A DNA stretch of 64,000 nucleotides from contig SMSO01000035.1 of the NCBI GenBank assembly GCA_004764695.1, forward strand, positions 494,001-558,000, given 5' to 3'. Origin of the DNA: Schizochytrium sp. TIO01 (taxonomy: Eukaryota > Sar > Bigyra > Thraustochytrida > Thraustochytriidae). The notes under the pieces were generated by a model. That model ran no database searches. It worked only from the letters and a program-made list of their open reading frames with translations, and was not told the DNA's origin. Shown here piece after piece: positions 21,503 to 32,170 of this stretch. A program made the translations under genes and the position numbers. Positions within the stretch are counted from its first letter, which is position 1. The number at the start of each line of letters is the position of its first letter.

Positions 21503-22415
21503 GGTTACTCTCCACGAATCGTGTATGCAGGAAGATGAAATTGGCCTTTCCAAACAAAGTAAGAAGAAATTCTGCAGAATCTCGCCGCTCTCCACGTTGT
21601 TTTTACGGTCCGTTGAGTACTTACTCTACTGCTATGGTTTTATATAAGAGGCTCCGATTGATCACAATTTTTTGGTCTGAAAGAAAGTTTCAAAGAGGGA
21701 AAAACAAATTTAAAAAAGACCTTTGGGTACAGTTCCGCGACAAAGAGAGGAACTAGAAAATATCAGAGTGCCCAAGTCTGCCCGGCTCTGCCTTTACCCG
21801 GGCTCTCTGTCAGAACCACTCCCGTCAACTGCCCACGCCTAAGGCCTGCTCCCAGCTTCCTCCAAGCGGTCTTCGGCCCGGGCAGAGCAGAGCAGAGCAG
21901 AGCAAAGCGGAGTAGAGCTGAGTAGCAAGTACACGCTTCCTCTCGTCTGCTGTCAATTGCAGTTCTGCTTTCACGTTTTAGAGACAGCGCGATGACGCAC
22001 CAGGACGAAAAACGAGGGGGGCACTCGGCACCTATATGTGATCATTCAAACCACAGCTCCTCCCCGCGGCGCTGACCCTCCACTTCTATCATGGCACATT
22101 GTCACACACTGCCCCCCTCGAGCCTGCGCTGTCCACTTTTGCCTTCTCCAAGTTCTTCATCTCCAAGTTCTGCCATTTCTGCACTTTATTATCCGCCTCC
22201 TTCGGCTCCACCTCCGCCTTCGTCTGCGTCTCGCCCTTCCTCTCGGGCGCCTCTCCTCTCCAGGTCTTCGTCCCTGGCAGACTGACTCTCGTCGCCCTGG
22301 CCCTGCGCTGATCGGGCGCGAGCATGCGGCACCAACCGACCTGTCGCGGGACCGACTGACCGACAGACCGACCGCACGACCGACAGCCCTCGCTTCGCTC
22401 GCCCTCGTCTGCGCC
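21503..22415. other. Upstream region of the glucosyltransferase, turning GC-rich
   Basis: Promoter side of the minus-strand gene. A (GAGCA)n microsatellite lies at about 21884-21906. From about 22040 the sequence becomes clearly GC-richer than the surroundings, with long open frames on both strands that base composition alone may explain. Confidence 0.4.
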
Positions 22416-22682
22416 ATGGCCAGCGTCGCGCTCGCGGGCCCCGCTGAGCTCGGGCAGACAAGCCAAGCAGCCAACGAAAGCCCTCACGCGGTGACCAATT
22501 TACACGAGATCTCCGCGACGTCGCCGATGAAATCTCTGGGCCGCCATTTCTCTATTGTGCGCTCCGCCACCTTCCCCGCCATCCTCGCGTGGCGCGACGA
22601 CTCTGTCACGGCCGTGAAGACGCTCGCGAAGATCGTGAAGCACTTGAAGCACTTGAAGCACCTGAAGGGCGCTCGAGCTTAG
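22416..22682 (+). CDS. Possible small protein (88 aa) in a GC-rich patch
   Basis: An ATG in strong context (GCCATGGCC) opens an 88-codon frame beginning MASVALAGPAELG and ending in three HLK repeats (KHLKHLKHLKGARA). No family recognised. The patch is GC-rich and open in several frames, so chance is a real possibility. Confidence 0.22.
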   Translation: MASVALAGPAELGQTSQAANESPHAVTNLHEISATSPMKSLGRHFSIVRSATFPAILAWRDDSVTAVKTLAKIVKHLKHLKHLKGARA

Positions 22683-22890
22683 ACCATCAAAACTGCTCTT
22701 GGCACGGCGACCGTGGACCCCAACGACGCGAAGGAAGGCGGTGGCAGACCTGCAACGCAGGGAGGAGGACAGCCCTCGAGGATAGATCGATGGGCGAGCA
22801 CCTCGACTTTCTCTCTCTGCGGTTTGCGGCTCTTCCGGACTCCGAAGCGTGCACGCTCAAGCTCAAGTTACTCCGGTTCCAACGTCTTCC

Positions 22891-23000
22891 CTTGAACTCG
22901 AACTTGAACTCGAACTCTCGAACTTGAGCTTGAGCTCTCAAACTTGAGCTTGGGCTCTCAAACTTGAGCTTGAACTCTCAAACTTGAGCTTGAACTCTCA
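22891..23000. repeat. 20-bp tandem repeat array, upstream copy
   Basis: Four 20-bp units start at 22921, 22941, 22961 and 22981 with consensus AACTTGAGCTTGAACTCTCA (some units GAGCTC or GGGCTC). Degenerate half units precede them from 22891. The same unit recurs twice at 26248-26287, 3.2 kb away, so the nuclease-kinase gene lies between two arrays. Confidence 0.95.
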
Positions 23001-23148
23001 TACCCAGTACATCCCCTTTTCTCTTTGCTCCCGCAGCAGGGGCAGCAGCTGCTGTCTTCTTCTTAATCCCCCAACTAATGACCAAAACATCCTGAGAACG
23101 CTTCACACGATAACCAAGCTCAACTAAACGAACCTTAACCTGCTTAGC

Positions 23149-24050
23149 ATGAAAGGAGTCCCAGAGGCCAGTGCAGAAGAGAAGCATCTCTACAGATGCA
23201 TAATGCGTTATCGCGAATCTTTGAAAATAGTCAACGAGGAAGAACTAGAAAAAGGCTTCCGTGGCGCCTATTATGACAAAGAAAAATTGGATACCTTTGA
23301 TCGCATGATGGAAATCTCTTCAACATTTGCCACCTATGTATGTATTTGCAAAACGTAGAAAGACATAAGTGCCACTTAGGTTTTATACTAGTTCTTTCAA
23401 GTATTATTTTTTTAAGCCTTTTAAGGTATAAGAAATCATTATGAGGTACGCTTTTCTCATTACAATCTCACAAACTCACATACTCCCTCTGAGTAAGCGA
23501 GGGAAAAGCTTCAATTGCAGCAAAAACACCATCAACAGCAAGCAAAACGCAAACGACAACCATGCCAGGTGGCAGGCAGCATGTCGGACACCGACTACAG
23601 TGACGATGAAGTTGATGCTGAAGATGATGCTGAAGATGATGTTATACTTTCATACCAGACGATGCAGAATATGCCTGATGAACAACGTCGACGTATAAGC
23701 CCAACTGATTTTATAGATATGGATCCCGACACCCTCGGCTTGCTCCACGAGAAACGCAAACAATTGACTAAACCGCAACGCATGATGCTCAAGCATCTAC
23801 GTGACGTGAAGCGGAATTCCCGACGACAAAGAGCAGAAGGCAGAGCAGAAGGCAGAGCAGAAGGCAGAGCAGAAGGCAGAGCAGAAGGCATTGCTAGCAC
23901 TCGAGAGCCCGTGGAGACGGCCCTACAAAAGTACCTCTTTTCTAACATTACATGTACCAAGGACAAGTTGACCGCGCCAACACCATCGGCATGGGCTTTG
24001 CCGTTCACCTCATGCTATTTTTGGGGAGGCTTCGATGATGAAGTGATTAA
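23149..24050 (+). CDS. N-terminal part of the CR-type nuclease-kinase gene (two candidate exons)
   Basis: An ATG at 23149 reads a Glu/Lys-rich helical segment (EKHLYRCIMRYRESLKIVNE) up to GTATGT at 23338. An acceptor (TTCAATTGCAG) ends at 23520. Joining 23149-23337 to 23521 onward keeps the frame (phase 0). The second exon encodes an acidic stretch (DAEDDAEDD), then five copies of AEGR from a 12-bp tandem repeat, then TALQKYLFSNITC and WALPFTSCYFWGG. This frame stays open to 24204, but the homologous-looking frame moves to the next register near 24050. So this is probably the upstream half of the protein ending at 25480, broken by a 1-nt change or joined in a way I cannot see. No Crinkler header motif (LFLAK-like) is present. 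Confidence 0.45.
23829..23890 (+). repeat. 12-bp coding tandem repeat (AEGR units)
   Basis: About five copies of a 12-nt unit (AGAGCAGAAGGC) encode repeated Ala-Glu-Gly-Arg. The unit is a multiple of three, so length change keeps the frame. Confidence 0.9.
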
Positions 24051-25480
24051 TGATCCAGGCTGGCGTCTTATTAGAAGAATTCATTGCAAAAGCTATTTTC
24101 GAACCCCTGGAAAACTTCGACATTCGCGAAAGTGCCGACGCGGCAAAAATGGCCTTTTATTCGAAGGTCTGTCTACCAATTCAAAAAGTAGGGGTACAAG
24201 TTGACAAATTTGATAAATTCGTCATTGAGTCTGAAGAACCGATCGGCCTCACACTAAAGTCAGATATCAACCTATTGACACTTGAAGATGAAAACGGGGA
24301 ACAGGTTCGCAGGGTTTTCTGTGTCATCGAGGCAAAGCGACCAAACCAGTTACTGACAGAACATGGGGGTGTAGCTAATCAAACCGTGGAAAATCGCAGG
24401 AGGAGAGCACCAAATAACGGACTTCATAATAATAGTTCTCGCCGCCCTCAGACATTGGATGGTCTCTGTCAGTTGCTTGGAAACATGGTGATCTACGGCC
24501 TGAAGTACGGAGTTCTAACATCTTTTGAGCTCACGTACTTCTGCAAGCGTAACGAAAAAGGTGAGATATGGGTTTCAAAGGGATTCTACGGAATCCAGAA
24601 TGGTGACGACATTAGTGTCAATTATGCGATGGCTGCATTCATCTATAAAATCCTTCACGACAACAACAGAGGGCTCCCCTATCCGTCCATAGACAGCGAG
24701 TCGGTTGGAGTACGGTCGTTCTATGGAATGTGCCAGGATTACTGGGGCGGGAAGCAAGGCGGAAAGAGAAATACCCTCGAGATTTTGGAAGACAAGATCG
24801 GACCAGCTTGCGCAGATTTCATCAGATCCACGATAGCGAGCGCGGCTAATCAGGCCGGTCAGGAAGATGAGATCGAGGCTCTCCGCAATAAAGTCGCCAG
24901 CTTCCTACCCCTGAGCGAGAAGGCCTTCAGCATGCCTCTACCCTGGGAGGAGGACTTTAAGCGTGTGGCGGAAGGCGTGGTTCGGATTCCTTGGATTTCC
25001 TATAAAGGTTTCACGTGGAACGTCTTTGTCAAGGCTATGCCAACTCCGAAGGATTGGCCGAGGTGGCTTTTGGCAGAGAGCAAGGAGTCCTTTCTCAAAG
25101 AGGTTGAGTTCTACAAGGGTCCCCTGTACGAATTGCAGGGTCTCTACATCCCTTTCTTGGTGTATGGCGGCGTGTTCCACAAGAAAGTAATCATCGCCAC
25201 GACCTCTTCGGGTGTAACTGCGACTGAAGAGCTGGTGATCACTCATCGTGATTGGGCACCCCGTTCGATCAGAGAATCGCTTGCGCGCGTGCACCAGGCG
25301 GGCGTCTTGCACGGTGACATCGCCTGGCGCAACATTGCACTCAACCTGGAGTCCAAGACTGCGCATTTGATCGACTTTGGCCGCGCCACCCAACATAAAG
25401 ACCCCAAGGAGTTTGCGAAGCTCCAGACTCAAGACAAGGAGGCGCTCGAGGACTTGCTATCCTGTGTCAGGACACGATAA
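24050..25480 (+). CDS. REase-fold nuclease fused to a protein kinase domain, CR (Crinkler-RHS)-effector type
   Basis: The 476-residue frame begins at an ATG at 24050, but the true N-terminus is probably in the previous frame. Residues 1-130 fit the PD-(D/E)XK restriction-endonuclease fold: helical N-part, then Asp72 (SDINLLT), then Glu94-x-Lys96 in VIEAKR. A linker of about 150 residues follows. The C-terminal third is kinase-like: VFVKAM (candidate VAIK lysine), ESFLKEVEF (candidate helix-C Glu), HGDIAWRN (catalytic Asp423, Asn428) and IDFGRA (Asp442). The domain is short after DFG and ends soon after. REase-kinase fusions are known C-terminal modules of CR effectors and related selfish proteins in oomycetes, fungi and many protists, thought to act in host nuclei or in inter-element conflict. 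Motif residues are intact although the upstream frame is broken. It lies between two arrays of the same 20-bp repeat. Confidence 0.7.
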   Translation: MIQAGVLLEEFIAKAIFEPLENFDIRESADAAKMAFYSKVCLPIQKVGVQVDKFDKFVIESEEPIGLTLKSDINLLTLEDENGEQVRRVFCVIEAKRPNQLLTEHGGVANQTVENRRRRAPNNGLHNNSSRRPQTLDGLCQLLGNMVIYGLKYGVLTSFELTYFCKRNEKGEIWVSKGFYGIQNGDDISVNYAMAAFIYKILHDNNRGLPYPSIDSESVGVRSFYGMCQDYWGGKQGGKRNTLEILEDKIGPACADFIRSTIASAANQAGQEDEIEALRNKVASFLPLSEKAFSMPLPWEEDFKRVAEGVVRIPWISYKGFTWNVFVKAMPTPKDWPRWLLAESKESFLKEVEFYKGPLYELQGLYIPFLVYGGVFHKKVIIATTSSGVTATEELVITHRDWAPRSIRESLARVHQAGVLHGDIAWRNIALNLESKTAHLIDFGRATQHKDPKEFAKLQTQDKEALEDLLSCVRTR

Positions 25481-25538
25481 CGACTGCGCGACTCATTCAG
25501 AGCATTCAAGCAAGCATTTGGCGTAGGAAAAAAACTAA

Positions 25539-26558
25539 ATGAACAATATTGATTCTTCTTCTTCTTCTTCTTCAGACCTGGTGCTTCTATCTATGAACAA
25601 GCCAGCAAAGGAAAAAGGCATTGTATCCGTCTTTCCAGAACTCGAATCGTTAACTTTTACTTATTGGGTTAATGACCTACCCATCGAAAAGATATACGTC
25701 CCTCCCAAATTGCGCGTCGGCAAGCTCTATCAGAATATATTTGAAGTCGTAGCGATGGCGCCAAAGCTGGTTAACTTAAATTTCCATCGTCGTTCTCTCA
25801 GATACGTCGGGGTGATGTATCCTGGTTATCACATGGACCGAAGAACTCGTGATGTTATAAAGAGGAGTTTGCCACGCACACTGCACGCGATTTCTTATGA
25901 CTGTTTCGACGACAATTTTAAGGAACCTATTCATCAAGCGGTCCGAGAGCTGCGTCTGCCACGCTTGGTACACGGGAATATCTTTGGCTTTTCCCACTCG
26001 GAGGGATGTAGGTATGGTTGGGTGAGTTGAATGCTAGGTTCGGTGAGGGAATGGATGCCTGTCTTAGTTTCTACCGTATCAACTTGTACCATTCCAAGTT
26101 GCTGGACTGCGGCTTGGTTAGTTCTCAGCGACAGAGAGTGCAAGCGCGAGATCGATATATGGATATCTCAGAGGATTTGTCTTACAGTGGATCTATCGAA
26201 GAATCTGGGGCCGATGAGTCTTGGCAGGAACTGGAGGCGGGTTGTCAAACTTGAGCTTGAACTCTCAAACTTGAGCTTGAACTCTCGAGTCGACCGTTTC
26301 AGAAGTTTACGCGATGACGCGCGACGATGGGGCACCGCAGCGGTGGGAATCCATGAGTCTGGGCTTGCGCAGTTTCATGTCCACTGTGGTTCCACTGTGC
26401 GACGGCCACTCGAGTTGCCCATGGCTAGGTACTCGAACCGCTTCATCGGAGCGACAAACAGCACGCATGTGCGGCGTGGCCTACGCCACCAAGTCAGGTA
26501 TGCTGAGAAGGAGGTAGATTGGATTGGATTTGGTCAAGAGGTCAGAGGTTTTTCCTAG
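25539..26558 (+). pseudogene. Two in-frame ORFs split by one TGA, possible F-box/LRR-like remnant
   Basis: The ORF from 25539 (MNNIDSSSSSSSDL) runs to a TGA at 26028-26030, and the same frame restarts at once with ATG and continues to 26558. Removing that single stop would give one protein of about 339 residues. The first half contains leucine-spaced stretches (FPELESLTF, APKLVNLNF). The second contains a segment resembling the end of an F-box followed by an LRR (DIWISQRICLTVDL, then RNWRRVVKLELELSNLSL). The 20-bp repeat array lies inside the second half and supplies the ELELSNLSLNS residues. The resemblance is weak. It may be a decayed gene or two chance ORFs. Confidence 0.3.
26248..26287. 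repeat. 20-bp tandem repeat array, downstream copy
   Basis: Two units of the 20-bp sequence found four times at 22921-23000, in the same orientation. Confidence 0.95.
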
Positions 26559-28868
26559 CACGTAGCGTAAAATGACTCCGAATTCTCCGACTCACTCAGA
26601 AGAGGATGACTCAGGAGAAGCCTAGCTAGAAGAGCTAGATGACCCGGTCGCGACCGCAATTGTTTGAGTCGAAGACAGGTTTGACTGGTTTACGCGGGTG
26701 TTTCGCTGGCAAATGAGACTGGGGCCGAGACTATTACTAGCTCCATCAAATGCATTAAAACAAAAGGTGGTCCACCGAGCATCACTTGTGGTGCTCACAG
26801 AATCTGTTGTGAACAAAGCAACCATGAGCGAAATGCTCACGAGACTGTCTGAGTTTGCATTGAGTGTGAAGGCACCTGTCGTTGAGTTATAAGTGACACA
26901 CTGAGTAATTGTCTTGAAACTACCATTGAAAAGCACGCCGGTTCCGATGACTACGCCTGTCCGGTTGCTCGTTCAAGATTTCCATGTTGCCTTTGGTTTC
27001 GGGTAGGAGGTCCCTGAATGCCCAGGATATGGACCGTTACGTCATGCGCAAAAGTCTCCCGAGGGGGTCTTCACGTGAGACAACAGCCCTGGGCTCTCGC
27101 TGCCAGCCAGGGGCCCCTGGAATAAGTCGGAATAGCTAGAGAAAAGCATCAGGAGTACCTGGTAGTGCTCGTGCGCCAGCAGGCATCAAACGCGAGCTGT
27201 CTTGTAGTTCCTCAGCAAGCTTGGATCCTCGACTCAAGTGCAGACTAGTTCTTGCTACACTAGACCTCGAGTACACACCTTCAAAGGCAGCGGATGATAA
27301 ATTCATACCTTCGAACTTGGACTGTGGCTTGGTGCGAGTTGAAGTCAGCAAAATCACGATCTAACTGTTCGTGGTTGAGCAGAGCTTGCAAAGGAGTATG
27401 GGAATGCTATTTCCCGGTTGTCCTGACACTGAACAATGATGCGATTGAGGTTGGGAACCCCGTCGCGCAGTCCTATCAAGAACTCTTTCGGAAGAAGATA
27501 GGCGAAGTAGTATCATCATCTAAGGGTCTTGTCTACCAAAATTGCCTATAACTATCGGTTGCAGGATGCAATTACTTATTCCGTATGCAACCTGAAGGAG
27601 GGCTTTTTCTTGCAGCTTCTTGCGGAGACTTACCTTCTTCTCATTTGTGCTCTTTAATGTGCTCTTTAAAAAAATAAACCAGGTTATCCCAAACCGTAAT
27701 TTAGATGTGCGGTAATGGGTGAAGAAAGATTGGATTGTTATTCTTTTTTTGTTCCTATTTGCAATGAGAAAAACCTCCGCGTCACGACATAGAATAGTTC
27801 GACTAGCTACTTCGAAGAAATTATGCCTCGCCTAGCCTAGGCAGTATGGTTAGGTATGATGAGTATTCTCGCAGGTCATTATCGACGATCTCGGACTCAG
27901 ATATGTGAAAGAGGTGTCCCTCCTATGAAAGTTACCAGTTGTTACCTAGTCCCTAACTATCTTATACTAGACACCAAACAATCTATTCTAATTTTAGGTA
28001 CTACAATCATTTACAAACATTTACTATCTTCACTGATGTGTGATGAATAACGAATGGCACCCAACTACCTACGTACGTACCTACCTACGTACCTACCTAC
28101 GTACTACCTCAAACAAATCAAAGCATCGAGATGTTGAAGAGCTCAACTTCTTCTTCTTCTTCTTCTTCTTTAGGTGCGCCTGGCAAAGTATCACTCGGGT
28201 CTAGAGCATTCCTGCCTGTCCATACTGAGCGTCGACGATGCATATTCTCCACTCATATCTCACAGATAAAAATCGAAGTGGCCATTCATTTTGCATCTTC
28301 AGAGGGTGAAATCGCGAAACTGTGCTTCAAAGGAATTACTGCCTCTTGTAAGGTGCGGCTTTGCAGTTTCTAAAATCTGGGGCTCCAGCCAGCTCCATAG
28401 GCGGCACAGTGAAGCTGCTGAGCAAAGAGAACGCCTCTAGTTTGTGCATGGCTCCTGGCAGACGCCATTGACGTCATGATTCATCAATCAACTTTGGCAT
28501 CAATCGATGGGCTGCTCGGATCGTCGGAGATCTTGAGCGCAAACTGACGCTGAGGAGAAGTGCACACCATAGATGCACCCACTCTTACAATCCTTCTAGG
28601 TTTGTGTAGGCTGTGGGACACAATGCATCGTTGATGATGATATTAATAATTAAAAACTTCGCTTAAACACGCTTCCAAATAACTTCAGAGACTCTCCTTC
28701 TGGCAGAACCAACCCTATGTCTTGTTTTGTCAGGATTGCAGGACTTTGCATAGAGCTACGTGCCTCTCCACCTTGATTGTGTCTTACGACACGCCAAGGA
28801 TAGGAGATTTATCCTAAACCGGCAAATTCCTAGCAGAACTTGAACGAAACAGAGGGGAGAAAGAAAAC
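26559..28868. other. Accessory gene-poor stretch with scattered ORF fragments
   Basis: A minus-strand frame over 26622-26936 reads threonine/serine-rich, beta-strand-like sequence (TGAFTLNANSDSLVSISLM). It has no ATG start and a stop just upstream, so at best it is an exon or remnant. ORFs at 27136-27357 (-) and 27294-27551 (+) are short and unrecognised. A TACC/GTAC-type repeat lies at 28062-28106 and (CTT)n at 28147-28171. No gene supported. Confidence 0.4.
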
Positions 28869-28911
28869 TGATTCATTCATTCATTCATTCATTCATTCAT
28901 TTATTTATTCA
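28869..28911. repeat. (ATTC)n microsatellite
   Basis: About ten tetranucleotide units, with two ATTT variants near the end. Confidence 0.9.
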
Positions 28912-30064
28912 ATGTTTCATACACCCAAGAAGCACTCGCTGGTAAGACTTATACCTACCACTCCAGGTGTATAACCTGTAGAATGATTATAGTAATACCT
29001 GCCTGCAGATTAGATCACAAACTCCGAGTCAGCGGCCATCTTCTCACTTACCTCAAAGTTTCATCAACTTCTCTCCTGGGGGTGTGCACCACGACTTTAA
29101 TTTTTTAAACTTTTTTAGAATAAATACACTAAAAAAAATAATTTTTAAACTTTTATTTTGAAAAGTGAAAGTTATGGTTGAACAACAAATGTTTTTATGC
29201 ACTAATTCCTGAAATGCCTAGTTATATAAAATCTTTAAATTAAAATTAAAAAAAAAAAAAAAAAAAAAACAGGCCTAAATAGATCATTGTACATGAGCTT
29301 GCTCTTTACGAGTGACGATTGTGCCGATCGTGAAACAAGCGACGATGTACATCATACCATCAGCTCAGCCAGGCAGCCATTCTGATCCTGTTGGTGGTAT
29401 TCATGAGCTCTGCCATCAGAGACTTCTCCGCCATGATTAAGGTAATCGTGGCATCTCCTGTCCTGGTGGCGAGCAGAAAGAAACCTGTGCCTTCTGTGAT
29501 TGGGCGTTCCCTTCGAAGAGTTCGCATGCCCGCTTCTCCCTGAGCCCCCGGGAGGCCTTCAACTCGCCAGATGCCGTCTCGTGATCAGTCAGTAAGCCAT
29601 TTCAAGAGCAATGCAGACAAGGACGGCCTCGAACGCCTCATCTTCTCGCGACGCCCATGCCTACGCACAGCTGCCTCGGTTTGCGCAGTTCTCCGTGGCG
29701 TGGTCAGGGCCTCCCCTCGCCAAATGTGCGATCCGCAAGCAAAAGCAATCTCGTCCTTCAGGAGAGTCATCGAGAGTCATCCTTACTCTGTAGAGAGAGG
29801 TCTCAGCCGCGACCGTGTCGACTTTGCACCGCTGCGATGTCCGCTGATCTTCGCAGACTGTGGCTTGTCTGGCCATCCCTTCGAACCGCTCGCGAGGCCA
29901 ACCGCCTCAATCATCGCTGCGTTAGCGTCGCGGTCCATGAGATCAAAGCCACTGCGGACTTCGAGGGGTCCTCAGACCCTCCGCGCACACACCCCGCCTC
30001 CGCGTCCTCGATGTTAGGACCTGCCTAGCCGCCTCTATCGATAGGGGTCCCCGCAAGATGTTTC
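28912..30064. other. AT-rich tract followed by GC-rich open frames
   Basis: The region 29095-29270 is extremely AT-rich and ends in about 22 A. That resembles a poly-A tail of a retroposed sequence, but no element body is recognisable. From 29520 to 30030 the composition turns GC-rich and all frames on both strands have short ORFs, none recognisable. Confidence 0.4.
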
Positions 30065-30079
30065 GCTGATTCGATATCT

Positions 30080-30100
30080 GAGAGAGAGAGAGAGAGAGAG
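30080..30100. repeat. (GA)n microsatellite
   Basis: About ten GA dinucleotides without interruption. Confidence 0.9.
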
Positions 30101-30390
30101 CCAAAGCTGATGGGAACGAAGGCTGAAGAAGCGCCGCCCTTCAGGTGTTTGTTGTGCAGGTCCGCCTCTTCGCTGGCCCGAGACCCGTCCCTCCCAGCGC
30201 AAGGGATGCCGCCTTTTGCCACGCGTGCACTGATCCCTGCCGCGCGTTGATGCGCCAGGTCTGGCTGGCCAGCTTCGAGTTCCTGCCTCCATCCTGTTGC
30301 TATGCCGGTCAGTTGTCCTGGTCTTCCTTCCTCTGTCGCGGCTTTTAAGAGGATTGGAAAGGCCTAAAACCATTGTCAGTAACGAAGATC

Positions 30391-30600
30391 AAAGAAAGAT
30401 TCTTTCTTTCTCTCTTTTCTTTCTCTCTTTTCTTTCTCTCTTTTGTTTGTTTGTTTGTTTGTCTAGTTTTGTCTAGTTTTGTCTGGTTTTGTCTGGGTTT
30501 GTCTAGTTTTGTCTGGTTTTGTCTGGGTTTGTCTGGGTTTGTCTGGGTTTGTCTGGGTTTGTCTGGTTTGTCTGGTTTTGTCTGGGTTTGTCTGTTTCTT
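30391..30600. repeat. TTTC/TTTG tract and 10-bp minisatellite
   Basis: TTTCTCTCTTTTC-type repeats are followed by (TTTG)n. About 14 copies of a 10-bp unit, TTTTGTCTGG with G/A and T/G variants, then fill 30459-30600. The open frame across it (FVWFCLGLSSFVWFCLG and so on) is a product of the repeat and not a gene. Confidence 0.9.
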
Positions 30601-31792
30601 CAAGTTGATTGATAACACTGATTTTATAGAATACCGCAGCCGTGAGTAATCGCGATAGATTGTTCGATCTCTAGAGTAGATTTTTTTGATTCAAGCTAAA
30701 AGCCCTCAGCGTACCCACTTCTACCGAGTTGGGTAGGTGAGAGTGTTTATACTGTTTATTCCCATTCCATGGTCACTCGAGACGTGCGTAACCAGAGAAC
30801 TCGGGTTCTGTAATTCGTGCGAAAGCTTTCGGCCTCGTTCCCTCTGCCTCGGACGAATTGGAGCCCTCTCAGGCCGCTTCTCAGCGCCCCCTCTCCGAAA
30901 CAAGGCATCTTCAAACCCAGCCTGGTCTGCCCTCAGCGCGCGGCCGCTCCTCTCGCGCCTTTCCTGTGTCCCGTTGTGCTGGAGAGCATCGTTTTCGTTG
31001 CCCATTTCTTTTCTTTCTTTTCTCTCTTTCTTTCTTTCTTGTTTTTCTCTCTTTCTTTTTTTTTTCAGTTCTTTCTGGCTGAAGGTACATTATTGGGTTT
31101 TCCTTTTGGCCTTCTTTACCCTCTTCTTGACTCGATAGGATCGTCATTGTAACTTTACTTTGTCGCAAGAAAACCACGAAACAACCCGGAGAAGAAAGCA
31201 GACAGCGCAGGACTCGGCCTCGGCATTTCGCGTAAGCGCGCAGACCTGTAGGCGGGACACCCATAGCGGCGGCTTTGCGCCCTCTTCGCTCCAGACTCTT
31301 GATACTCAGCAGCTTCTTCTTTTCTTTGTTTTCTTTCTGTTTAAGGTTTTTTTTTTTTTTTTTTTTAAATAGTTTTATGATAAAATAATGCTTTTAGATA
31401 ATGTTGACCACACAATGATTATAGCCGAGTACACTAAAGCATGATAAAAGTGGCCTATAGAAAGGTACATCGTCGTAAACTCAGATAAAAAGCAGTTGTC
31501 TCTATCAATCAATCAGCACGTAGTACTACGAGTTGGCTGGTTAGTTAGTTAACTAGCTAGCTAGTTGGCTTCCAATCATAGTAGGTACAGGGAGAGAGAG
31601 ATGCCTCGATTTCTTCGCTCAAGTCCAACTTGCGGCAAGTTGAAGTACCGTTCAGCAATCAGTTCCCCGCTCAGATAGGCGTAGAAGGCTCGAGGAACGA
31701 AGTCGCTGACGGACTCTGCCCCGGCCTCCCCTTTCCTGCCTGGCGTCGCACTTTATAGCGCAGATAGACGATAGATGATAAAGAGATAAAGA
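30601..31792. other. Repeat-rich spacer, no gene supported
   Basis: GC-rich 30820-30970 flanked by pyrimidine tracts (31005-31070) and a T run of about 20 at 31347-31367. Overlapping ORFs on both strands (for example 30737-31138 and 30911-31264) are shadows of each other with low-complexity tails. Confidence 0.45.
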
Positions 31793-31799
31793 GATAGAT

Positions 31800-31847
<48 letters not shown>

Positions 31848-31848
31848 C
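31793..31848. repeat. (GATA)n microsatellite
   Basis: About 12 tetranucleotide units of GATA. Confidence 0.9.
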
Positions 31849-32067
31849 CCGTCTTTCTAAATCGCCGCCTATCATATATGATGGTCATACAATTCAAGGC
31901 TGAGCTTGGGATCAGAACGAGCTTCGAAGCCTGGGTCCCTGAGACCTGCTGGATCAGGTGGCTTCGTGTTGGCTTGCTTTTGCTTGCTGAGCAGAGAGAA
32001 ACAGACGCAGAGGCGGGAGAAAGAGAAGCTTAGGCAGAAGAAGAGAGAAGCGCACCTCAGCAGAGAG

Positions 32068-32170
<103 letters not shown>

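Noticed and set aside
21503..21595. Upstream 31-codon extension of the sterol glucosyltransferase
   Set aside because: The ATG at 21502 has a much better start context, and the extension reads like 5' UTR.
22038..22474. GC-rich ORFs on both strands
   Set aside because: All frames are open because of base composition. Only the 22416 ATG frame was kept, as a weak candidate.
22891..23000. CRISPR-like array
   Set aside because: The 20-bp units are directly tandem with no spacers, and the DNA is eukaryotic.
26380..26450. tRNA-like GGTTCGA box on the minus strand
   Set aside because: No acceptor stem or A box could be paired.
26622..26936. Thr/Ser-rich minus-strand frame considered as a C1q/TNF-like or surface protein piece
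   Set aside because: There is no ATG, a stop lies just upstream, and the resemblance is too vague to annotate.
30373..30612. 79-codon ORF with FVWFCLG repeats, looking like a membrane peptide
   Set aside because: It is a 10-bp minisatellite read in one frame.
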